Below are positions 8,274 to 13,937 of a DNA stretch of 13,937 bases, piece after piece. The stretch's first letter is position 1; each line of letters begins with the position of its first letter. The stretch comes from Verrucomicrobiales bacterium (lineage in GTDB: Bacteria > Verrucomicrobiota > Verrucomicrobiia > Limisphaerales > Palsa-1400), in assembly GCA_028293405.1 (NCBI GenBank), contig JAQGOW010000492.1, positions 1 to 13,937 on the forward strand, written 5' to 3'. The translations under genes and the position numbers were made by a program. The notes below the pieces were generated by a model that saw nothing but the letters and a program-made list of their open reading frames with translations, was not told where the DNA came from and ran no database searches.

Positions 8274-8397
8274 TTTGCTGACACGTTTGCTGGCAAACTT
8301 TAGGGGCTTATACGTTCAACTACAAAAAAGATTTAGCCGGTTTGCGTGCCGATTGTACGGATTTGTTTTTAGACTATTGTGAGCTTGCTGGCCAAAC
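8274..8397. repeat. Short repeats TTTGCTG(G)CAAAC, arm-site-like
   Basis: TTTGCTG occurs at 8274-8280 and 8286-8292; the second is part of a perfect palindrome GTTTGC-TG-GCAAAC (8285-8298). A near copy TTGCTGGCCAAAC lies at 8385-8397, just before the right tRNA-derived repeat at 8428. Clustered short repeats next to a core site are typical of recombinase arm-binding sites, but no integrase is present to test this. Confidence 0.35.
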
Positions 8398-8427
8398 GCG
8401 GCAGCAATTATTTGCAAGCGTGCAGCA

Positions 8428-8494
8428 GAGCATTACCTTCACACTGTAACGATTTCCTAGGGAATGTGCTAAGAATGTTGTGCTATTGTGCTAA
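8428..8494 (+). repeat. Right copy of ~70-bp direct repeat with tRNA-Val(CAC)-like anticodon arm
   Basis: GAGC, A, TTACC, the loop TTCACAC and TGTAA form a D-arm end plus an almost perfect anticodon arm with CAC as anticodon. It is followed by ATTTCCTAGG, two TGTGCTA-type blocks, AAGAATG and the identical TGCTATTGTGCTAA end. It matches 5636-5707 in order and orientation. The bases before GAGC (8400-8427) no longer look like a tRNA, unlike the left copy. Confidence 0.7.
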
Positions 8495-8576
8495 TCGGCG
8501 CCGCACGCGGCGAGAATTTTTTGCTGCTGCTTTCGGCGCTGGGTGAGCATCGACTTTCAACGCTCGGTCACGATGC

Positions 8577-8789
8577 CTAAAGGATAAGAGTTGAAGCGTA
8601 GGCCGGGACGGACACGTTCTTGCGAAGTTTTAATGCAAACTCATCGCCGCCGCCCGCGCGACCGAAGCCGATGGCGGTCTAGTCCGTCCATACGCGCGCG
8701 TAACCGAGCGGGGCAAGCGCCACACGGTAAAATTTCCCGGACGGCTGCAAGTCCGTGACCGCGAAAGAAAGGTGATGCAACAGAGTGAT
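8577..8789 (-). pseudogene. VOC/glyoxalase-like family N-terminal fragment, broken
   Basis: The frame reads ITLLHHLSFAVTDLQPSGKF, then YRVALAPLGYARVWTD, an in-frame TAG (8681-8679), then TAIGFGRAGGGDEFALKL and a stop at 8577. This is the N-terminal half of a vicinal oxygen chelate protein: the beta1 strand with its metal-binding His, the 'AVTDL..S..FY..AL.PLGY' helix and the 'IGFG..GGDEFAL' strands are all in place. The family is usually about 125-140 residues; only about 70 codons remain. The expected ATG is ATC (8789-8787). It begins two codons after the HAD stop codon, so the two genes were probably an operon. Its C-terminal half is missing up to the direct repeat at 8428-8494. Confidence 0.65.
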
Positions 8790-8792
8790 GGT

Positions 8793-9395
8793 TTAGCGAC
8801 AAATGATTGCGCTTTTCTGCAACTCTTTAATGAGCGTCGGCGCATCCTTAAAATGAATCGCGAAGATGCCGACACTGCGTGCGCACTCCACATTTTCGAT
8901 TTTGTCGTCGATGAAAATACACTCGTCGGCGCTTTTTTTGATGAAGGTCAAGAGTCGCTGGAAGGTGGAGGACTCTCGTTTGGTTTGTCCCAGTTGATAT
9001 GAGAAGAGCCGGTTGTTAAAAACTTTCAGGTGCGGATGTGATTGGTGGATATGTTTCACCCATTCCCTCGCGTGGTCGGACAACAGCACGAGTTCGTATT
9101 CACGAGCATGTTGTTCCAAGACCTTTTCCATTCCTTCAACTTTCCGGCTGAAGTTGTTGCGGATCTCCTGCTTCAACTCGTCCACTGTGATTGGCCAGCC
9201 GGTATTGTAGATGACTTCTTGCAGAAACAGTTCCTCTGAAATTTGCCCACGACAAAGCAATTGCAACAACTCGCCGCCAAAGGCTGGCAGCACTTGGGGC
9301 GGCGCGCAGCCCACGCGCGCTGAAAGTGATTCCTCCATTCCGCACAAACCAGCGATTACCACTTCGGAAAGGTCAAAGATAATGGTTGTTATCAA
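8793..9395 (-). CDS. HAD-superfamily hydrolase
   Basis: Predicted cytoplasmic haloacid dehalogenase-like hydrolase (200 aa), a phosphatase of the YihX/epoxide-hydrolase-N-terminal type. Motif I is IIFDLSEVV with nucleophile Asp8; the +2 position is Ser instead of the usual acid, as also varies in YihX-like members. Motif II is VLLSDHA (Ser106), motif III Lys139 in QTKRE, motif IV FIDDKIEN (Asp163, Asp164). A helical cap lies between residues 15 and 90. All catalytic positions except the +2 residue are present, so the enzyme is probably active; the substrate cannot be read. The start is a TTG at 9395-9393 with no clear ribosome site; no ATG is available in frame upstream. It is the only intact gene among the minus-strand remnants here and is directly followed by the broken VOC gene. 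Confidence 0.82.
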   Translation of the reverse strand: MITTIIFDLSEVVIAGLCGMEESLSARVGCAPPQVLPAFGGELLQLLCRGQISEELFLQEVIYNTGWPITVDELKQEIRNNFSRKVEGMEKVLEQHAREYELVLLSDHAREWVKHIHQSHPHLKVFNNRLFSYQLGQTKRESSTFQRLLTFIKKSADECIFIDDKIENVECARSVGIFAIHFKDAPTLIKELQKSAIICR

Positions 9396-9518
9396 TTCGG
9401 TAACATGGGGCCGCCAGAGATATTTTCAATGCGGATTCGCTGCGGAAACGGCTGCGCGCAACTAACTTTCTTGTTTAATCAGCGTCGGAATCTCGATTGT
9501 TCCCGTGCTATAAGACGT

Positions 9519-10103
9519 TCAAAACGCAAAGCAGTCGCAGCCGAGGCCCCAGAAATCGGCGAAGCGTTGGCGGGCTGCTTCGGCTGCGGCAAGAAGTTGC
9601 AAGCCGGAGTGAGCGCACCCTTGTTGATGATATGCGTTGGTGTGTTGGTGCTGCAGAACGGGGACGCCGGCGCGAGCGGCATGTTTTACATCCAAGGGCG
9701 CACCATAGCCGCGGAATTTTCCGATGGGCGACCATTCGGGCAGCACGGGCAAACTGGGCGGAGAGAAGTTCGCGAAGTGGGCGGTTCCATAAACGATTTT
9801 GCCAGCGACGATGGTGAGTTGGGATTCGAAGTTTTTGATTTGGTCGTCGGCAATGGTCATGTAGTCATCGGTGAGGACGGCGAGGTCGGCGAATTGGCCG
9901 TTTGTGATGGCACCTTTTCGACCGGTTTCATTGGAGAACCAACTGCTGCCCTGGGTGTAGAGGCGCAAGGCTTCTTCGCGGCTGAGGCGGTTGGAATCCG
10001 GATACATGGAGACGCCACCGACGGTCTTGCCGGTGACGAACCAGTAAAGGGAAACCCACGGGTTGTAACTGGCGACGCGGGTGGGCGGGGTCGCTCGAAT
10101 ACC
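9519..10103 (-). pseudogene. YtcJ-type amidohydrolase, C-terminal remnant
   Basis: An open frame from about 10103 to the stop at 9519 matches the last third of Amidohydro_3 (PF07969) metal-dependent hydrolases. Landmarks in order are RVASYNPW, WFVTGKTVGG, YPDSNRLSREEALRLYTQGS, GRKGAITNGQFADLAVL, LTIVAGKIVYG, LPEWSPIGKFRGYG and the Cys-rich family end FWGLGCDCFAF. The N-terminal two thirds, with the metal-binding HxH, Lys/Glu and His residues, is absent; a TGA (10106-10104) closes the frame upstream and the next gene's end lies at 10129. A Met at 10007 could start a 162-residue product, but it would lack the active site. So this is a truncated gene, not an enzyme. Confidence 0.75.
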
Positions 10104-10128
10104 TCAGGCGTAGTCGCAAACGAACTGA

Positions 10129-10322
10129 CTATTTTGAAGATTTCGGTGGAACTTCTTGAAAGACCGTCGTCTTCCCGTCTGATATCCATCCGGCTCGAGC
10201 GACTGGTTTATTTATCCGATCCAAGCATTCCTCACACACGTTCTTGCTGTCTGCATCCTTTGCAGAAGTAATCGCCACGATTGCCGGACGCTTTTGCAAA
10301 TGTCGCAAACTGCAGTTGCCAT
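10129..10322 (-). pseudogene. McsA-like small zinc-ribbon protein with a one-base frameshift
   Basis: Reading from ATG 10322, MATAVCDICK matches the first CxxC knuckle of small zinc ribbons of the McsA/UvrB-companion type. The continuation, KRPAIVAITSAKDADSKN then VCEECLDRIN with the second CxxC, is in the next frame and runs to the stop at 10129. The two join as CDICK-KRPA if one A is added to the four-A run at 10292-10295, giving 64 residues. As it stands, each frame has only one Cys pair: a GTG-started frame from 10347 gives 72 residues lacking the first CxxC. Either the gene is dead or the run was called one base short. The ribosome site (GGAG) is too close to the ATG to help. Confidence 0.55.
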
Positions 10323-10349
10323 ACTCCGTATCGTAACATTTGACCACCT

Positions 10350-10670
10350 ACCGGCAAGTCGGTTCAACCTTGCCAAGTCCGAACCCGACGCTTAGTCGGC
10401 GCTCGCCATTCCCCTGAGCCCAATTGAGTCCAGAAGAATTCTGGTTCCTTTTCACCCTCTGCGCAGCACTCACCGGGCCGCTTAACCGGGCAGGGGACGA
10501 CGTGGAGCCTTCTGAAGACTACTTCTGCCGGTCCTGCTAGGACCTGTCCGCCATGCCCGCGCCGCCTTTTCGGATGGAGGTGCGACAGTCCGAGAGCGCG
10601 ACCACGATTCGCGACAGCGAACAACTCATCTTGGGCACCTGATTAGTGGCGGGCTTGGGAAGCCCACCTG
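10350..10670. other. Gene-free stretch with several perfect small hairpins
   Basis: No coding frame here is convincing. Perfect hairpins are at 10385-10399 (CCGAC-GCTTA-GTCGG), 10430-10444 (CCAGAA-GAA-TTCTGG), 10530-10544 (GGTCC-TGCTA-GGACC) and 10651-10665 (GGGCTT-GGG-AAGCCC); GGCAAG/CTTGCC pair across 10353-10374. None has a T-run, so they are not plain terminators. The region may be a structured RNA or a dispersed palindromic element between the two flanking minus-strand genes. Strand is unknown. Confidence 0.35.
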
Positions 10671-10695
10671 AGCAGTCAACAAACGATCCGAGTGT

Positions 10696-11086
10696 CTACG
10701 TCTTTTCGTGAAACTCTTTTTCCATTTTGAGGTAGCTCGATTTAATTGCTTCGTATCCCAGTCGTTCACGATCGGCGACATACTGTTCGAACAGTTCGAA
10801 TAGAAGTTTGAAGGCTGCTTCGTCGTCACCATCCGACTGGCGCACGAGGATAGTCGACCAATCCGAGCTTCCCATTGTCTCTCGATAGCGCAGACAGACC
10901 CCGAATGTGAGCGCATCTAAGATGGCATCTGGTTCTGCGGCACCGCCCCGGCCCGTTTGAAATCCCACGTAGAAGGAGCGCAAGTGCCAAATCGAAAACC
11001 AATGGCGACAGGATCTCCAATGTACATCGCCGGTCGTTTACCTATCGCGGTAAGATTTCCAGAAGGTTCGCCGGTTCCATTTGCAT
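10696..11086 (-). pseudogene. 'RPxMYxG' family small protein (possible immunity-type), two frameshifts
   Basis: ATG 11086 is preceded by AGGA seven bases upstream and starts MQMEPANLLEILP. The reading then needs one base near 11048 to continue as AIGKRPAMYIGDPVAIGF, and one more near 10983 to continue as LRSFYVGFQTGRGG to the stop at 10696. With both restored, the product is 130 residues. It fits a widespread family of small proteins with an N-terminal 'LLE.L..I.KRPxMYIG' segment, a central W-x-x-IL strand (DWSTILVRQ) and a C-terminal AFKLLFELFEQYVADRE helix. Members often sit in toxin-immunity-like or accessory clusters; the function is not known. The 95-residue 3' part is open from a TTG at 10983, without a ribosome site. 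Real decay and sequencing error are both possible. Confidence 0.5.
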
Positions 11087-11372
11087 GAGCTTTTCCTAGT
11101 CTTTGTTTGGTGTCAATAACTGGGCCGGTGATGCTCCTCGCCGCGCATCAGTGGCCGTGTGCTAACACCTCGCGCGTGTGATGTCTGCCGTGCCAACCTT
11201 TACCGCAACGCATAGTCGCCTCTAGTGGCCCGTGCGTGGCCAGTCCGGCTCGGACCTCGCACCCTCCACGCCAGAGGTTTGCAACCTCTGGACTCCGCTA
11301 CTTTTTGCCCTCTAAACCCTTGCGCTCGTAATTTCGTATACAGACACCCACTCGTAGGATTATTAGTTAGCC
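11087..11372. other. Intergenic region between divergent genes, with hairpin at 11271-11291
   Basis: CCAGAGGTT (11271-11279) and AACCTCTGG (11283-11291) form a perfect 9-bp stem with a TGC loop. It is not followed by a clean T-run (TACTTTTT begins nine bases later), so it could be a weak terminator or an intergenic palindrome of the repetitive kind. The rest must carry the promoters of the minus-strand gene at 11086 and the lipoprotein at 11373; none is convincing. Confidence 0.5.
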
Positions 11373-11831
11373 ATGTTCGCACTCCTTCGGAAACATTTCC
11401 GTTTCGTATATCTTGCACTGAGTGCGTTTGCTCTGAGTTGCGCGACGCAAAACTCGCAACCGCAGCCAGCTGGCTTTCTGAACACGTCGTGTCCACCGGA
11501 TAAGGCTCTCGTCTATATTTATCGGGAGCGCATGTGGCATCCGAATGTCGGCATCAAAATGTATGTAAATGACGGGCTAAAGGTTTCTTTACATGGGCGA
11601 GAATACAGCCCGTTGATCGTAGACCCGGGTTTAATAACGATTTCACGCGAAGTAAAGAGCGGCCCGTACGGCGTTATCACCTCAATTAACAGGGAACTGC
11701 AACTTCGCGCCGAGCAGGGGCAGACCTATTATGTTGCATATAGATTTTGGGTAAGCCCTTTCCATCGCCCTAATCCGGTCATGGTCTTGGTTGATCCTGC
11801 AACCGCTCGAAGCGAAATGTCGCATTGCTGA
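11373..11831 (+). CDS. DUF2846-like putative lipoprotein
   Basis: A 152-residue protein predicted to be exported and lipid-anchored. The N-terminus has basic residues (RKHFR), a hydrophobic stretch VYLALSAFA and a lipobox-like ALSC with Cys23; the -3 residue is Ala rather than the usual Leu. The mature part has the DUF2846 (PF11008) pattern: KALVYIYRER at about 49-58, a MYVNDGLKVSL strand, YSPLIVDPGLITIS and a C-terminal LRAEQGQTYYVAYRFWV. Such proteins are small beta-sandwich lipoproteins of unknown role. No good ribosome site precedes the ATG; an AGGA lies about 16 bases upstream. It stands alone on the + strand, with a phage-like remnant downstream on the other strand. Confidence 0.68.
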   Translation: MFALLRKHFRFVYLALSAFALSCATQNSQPQPAGFLNTSCPPDKALVYIYRERMWHPNVGIKMYVNDGLKVSLHGREYSPLIVDPGLITISREVKSGPYGVITSINRELQLRAEQGQTYYVAYRFWVSPFHRPNPVMVLVDPATARSEMSHC

Positions 11832-11849
11832 CTGGCAAAGTGATCACCT

Positions 11850-11966
11850 TCAAAGCCCCCGCAACTTCCGTTGCACAATGACGCGCGCCTTCGTCGCGAC
11901 CAGGTAACGAAACGCATCTGCCGGATCATCGCCTCCGACGCCTTCGTCGTCGGCATCGACTTTCAT
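11850..11966 (-). pseudogene. Terminase large-subunit-like C-terminal remnant (38 codons)
   Basis: From ATG 11966 the minus strand reads MKVDADDEGVGG, then DDPADAFRYLVATKA, then RVIVQRKLRGL and a TGA at 11850. The acidic run followed by 'DDxADAxRYLVATK' is the usual C-terminal end of phage terminase large subunits (Terminase_6C-like), where the Asp/Ala-rich motif belongs to the nuclease domain. Everything upstream is missing, and no other phage gene is in the window, so this is a leftover tail. The match is short and rests on my recognition of the motif. Confidence 0.4.
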
Positions 11967-12128
11967 CACAATACAACCTCTGATGGACACAGTTACGAGA
12001 ACTTCAAATTTCACCCAAGCCACGGCTACTGTGCCACTTTATCTGTTGACGGCTGTATCGCACAGGCGCAGCATCCGCAAAATTCCTCGTGGTATAGGCA
12101 ACTCGGACTCTGTCAAAAGAAAGATAAA

Positions 12129-13937
12129 ATGAAAGCTCCACGCCTCCTCATTGCCGTCATTTGTTTGTTTTTCGTTCATAAATCACTCGCAGTTGGGACG
12201 TTTATTTCGGCGCCCAATCGTGTCGATATGGTGTGCGATGATGCGCGCGGTTTACTCTATATCAGTTCAGGGGGTGATGTCCTCCGCTACGATCTAAGCT
12301 CAGACACCTTCCTTACTCCATTGCATGTGGGCGGCATTCTGAAGGGAATGGATTTATCGCCTGACGGCAATACCCTCGCCGTGACCGAAACCTTTACCGC
12401 CGGCACCAACAATTGGATTTACCTCATCGATCTGCCAAGCGGCGTGACGCACGAGGTTGATTTTGCCCTCGAATCCCTGGAGTCCGGCACCTTTAGCGTT
12501 GCGTGGGGCAACGACGGCGCGTTGATGATTTCGTCACAATTCGCAGGTTCCGGCTGGGTACCGTTGCGTCGCTATGATCCTGCTTCCGGCATCGTTACCA
12601 CGATCGCGTCCGTTCGACAAAACAGCATGCTATGTGCGAGCGGTGACGGTTCGATAGTCGGGGTTGCTGAGAGCAATATTTCGAGTGGGCCGGTTAACCG
12701 TTACTCCGTTTCCAGCCGTTCCATCCCGCAAGCGGCCTTCGCGAACCAGTTCCTTTACGAAGTTGCTGTCAATCGCAATGGAAAGCAGTTCGCGGTGCCG
12801 ACTCCCAGCGGTTGTCTTATCGACGAGCTTTCTGGCACCAGTCTGATAAAGACCAACGTGATCGGCGTTGCCAGTGGAGCCCAGCCGGTCGGCGCAGTTT
12901 TCCACCCCACGCGAGATGCGGTCTTTTTTACTTGGACTGGAACGACTGATGTTCGAGTCTACCAGACCGTCAGTTGGACTGAATTGGCGCGGTACGATTT
13001 CCAATTCACGTTCACCAATACTACCGCTGCATATAACAACGGCAGGATGAAAATTTCGCACAATGGTTCGATAATTTTTGCCATGGTCAGCGGCGGCGTG
13101 CGCTATTTGCGCCATAATCTGGTGATCCCTGATTACGATCCCAGTCATCGCCTTGTCATTTATAGTTCACCCGCTGGGTTAGGCACGTCGACACCGCAAC
13201 CTTTTGGAACGAACTGGGTCCAGAGCATTCCCGACCCAACCGTAACGAACCAAATTGCCGCTGTCATCACCAACGGCGGCATTCGCTTTCACTGCGTCGG
13301 CTGGACTGGCACGGGCAGTGTTCCGCCGTCCGGCACAACGAATTCCGTCGTATTTGTATTAACGAATTTTTCTACCCTGACGTGGAACTTCGCGTTCGAT
13401 GCGTATGTCGCGCCGCCCTCGGGAGCGAACGTTGTCCCAGCCTCGTATAGTTCGGCATTCGGCACGGTTGGGTTAAACACGCTTGCGCGCGGCACCGGCG
13501 GTTCGCGCTCGTATCAGATGCAGTTCTCAGCCGCCGCCCTTAGCGGATTGCCTATTGGGGCACAGATCACCGAATTGCGCTTTCGCCAGGATTCAACTGC
13601 GACGGCGGCCTTTCCGCCTTTCACTCTTAATTGGACTGAGTACAATCTGACGATGGCACGCGCCTCCAACTCGGTCGCGGGCATGAGTTCGACTTTCTCC
13701 AACAATATGGTCGCGCCGGTTTTGGTAAAAAGCGGAACGTTTTCCGTCACTGCCAACCGATTCCCGACGGGCGGAACGCCAAACGCATTTGCGTCGTTCA
13801 TCGTATTTGAAGCCCCGTACGTCTACCAGGGTGGCGACCTGGTGATGTTGTTTCGTCATTCCGGCAGCGACGCGACAAATACCACCTTCTTTGATGCGCT
13901 GACTACTACAACTGCAGGATACGGAACGGATTTCCGC
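12129..13937 (+). CDS. Secreted beta-propeller/InlB-like protein, 3' end beyond the window
   Basis: The frame from ATG 12129 stays open for 603 codons to the right edge with no stop. A signal peptide (MKAPRLLIAVICLFFVHKSL, cleavage after Ala21) points to export. Residues about 22-340 form YVTN/WD40-like propeller repeats, for example MVCDDARGLLYISSGG, GGILKGMDLSPDGNTLAVTE and AVNRNGKQFAVP. Residues 342-424 resemble the divergent InlB B-repeat type domain of verrucomicrobial surface proteins (YSSPAGLGTSTPQPFGTNW, then FHCVGWTGTGSVPPSG and a FSTLTWNF strand). From about 435 a jelly-roll-like domain begins (SYSSAFGTVGL ... PYVYQGGDLVMLFRHSG). An AAGAAAG stretch lies a few bases before the ATG. 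No enzyme motif is seen; binding or structural role on the cell surface is inferred. Confidence 0.8.
   Translation, partial: MKAPRLLIAVICLFFVHKSLAVGTFISAPNRVDMVCDDARGLLYISSGGDVLRYDLSSDTFLTPLHVGGILKGMDLSPDGNTLAVTETFTAGTNNWIYLIDLPSGVTHEVDFALESLESGTFSVAWGNDGALMISSQFAGSGWVPLRRYDPASGIVTTIASVRQNSMLCASGDGSIVGVAESNISSGPVNRYSVSSRSIPQAAFANQFLYEVAVNRNGKQFAVPTPSGCLIDELSGTSLIKTNVIGVASGAQPVGAVFHPTRDAVFFTWTGTTDVRVYQTVSWTELARYDFQFTFTNTTAAYNNGRMKISHNGSIIFAMVSGGVRYLRHNLVIPDYDPSHRLVIYSSPAGLGTSTPQPFGTNWVQSIPDPTVTNQIAAVITNGGIRFHCVGWTGTGSVPPSGTTNSVVFVLTNFSTLTWNFAFDAYVAPPSGANVVPASYSSAFGTVGLNTLARGTGGSRSYQMQFSAAALSGLPIGAQITELRFRQDSTATAAFPPFTLNWTEYNLTMARASNSVAGMSSTFSNNMVAPVLVKSGTFSVTANRFPTGGTPNAFASFIVFEAPYVYQGGDLVMLFRHSGSDATNTTFFDALTTTTAGYGTDFR

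Larger units (their letters stand above)
7925..8427. other. 500-bp intergenic stretch with attachment-site-like remains
   Basis: No gene can be supported. It is more AT-rich than its neighbours in 8190-8420 and holds the tRNA/tmRNA 3'-end-like fragment at 8148-8176 and the TTTGCTG repeats at 8274-8397. The promoter of the minus-strand gcr-like gene should lie between 7925 and 8000, but I see no convincing -35/-10 pair. Confidence 0.5.

Noticed and set aside
9405..10271. Long + strand open frame of 288 codons
   Set aside because: It overlaps the amidohydrolase remnant on the other strand, which shows clear family motifs; the + frame is GC-biased, low in family-like features and has no ribosome site.
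10350..11372. Integron gene-cassette array (small genes separated by attC sites)
   Set aside because: Small genes with palindromic gaps suggested it, but no paired RYYYAAC/GTTRRRY boxes bound the genes, gene order and strand are mixed, and no integron integrase is seen.
1..13937. CRISPR array or toxin-antitoxin/defence operon
   Set aside because: No regularly spaced short repeats are present, and no nuclease, helicase, toxin or reverse transcriptase domain was recognised. The RPxMYxG protein alone is not enough to call a defence system.

Overview
The window looks like a chromosomal accessory region of a Verrucomicrobiota bacterium, most likely a Pedosphaera/Limisphaera-type lineage. This is an inference. 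It rests on a GntR/LacI-type hybrid regulator, a [12 protein letters not shown] prepilin-type protein of the 'FADGHA' kind, very large secreted proteins built from LamG-like, Ig-like and divergent InlB-like modules, and the moderate GC content. No rRNA, CRISPR array, integrase or transposase gene is visible.

Left part (1-5280): the first codons of a divergent gene run off the left edge. A regulator, a pseudopilin and a 1008-residue secreted protein then lie head to tail on the + strand and end at a strong intrinsic terminator (5245-5277). A palindrome lies between the divergent gene and the regulator and could be its operator. The second and third genes look like an export/surface pair; the pilin has its own good ribosome site and the large protein follows 32 bases after it.

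Middle (5240-8800): a decayed stretch. Two related ~70-bp direct repeats (5636-5707 and 8428-8494) each begin inside the D-arm/anticodon part of a tRNA-Val(CAC)-like sequence and end in an identical TGCTATTGTGCTA. They look like attachment-site remnants. Between them is one intact minus-strand gene, a 697-residue COG4389/Gcr-type membrane protein, usually misnamed 'site-specific recombinase'. Next to the right-hand repeat are a tmRNA/tRNA 3'-end-like fragment and short palindromic repeats.

Right of that (8577-11100, minus strand): a row of broken or remnant genes around one intact HAD hydrolase. They are a VOC/glyoxalase-like fragment (start codon lost, one in-frame stop), the C-terminal third of a YtcJ-type amidohydrolase, a McsA-like zinc-ribbon gene with one base missing in an A-run, and a 'RPxMYxG' family gene that reads as one 130-residue protein only if two single bases are restored. 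Between the last two lies a region with several perfect small hairpins. The repeated one-base losses mean either real gene decay or indel errors in the assembly.

Right end (11373-13937): a DUF2846-like lipoprotein (+), a 38-residue terminase-C-terminus-like remnant (-), and a secreted beta-propeller/InlB-like protein (+) that is open to the right edge. Long 5' flanks without genes are described in their own entries.
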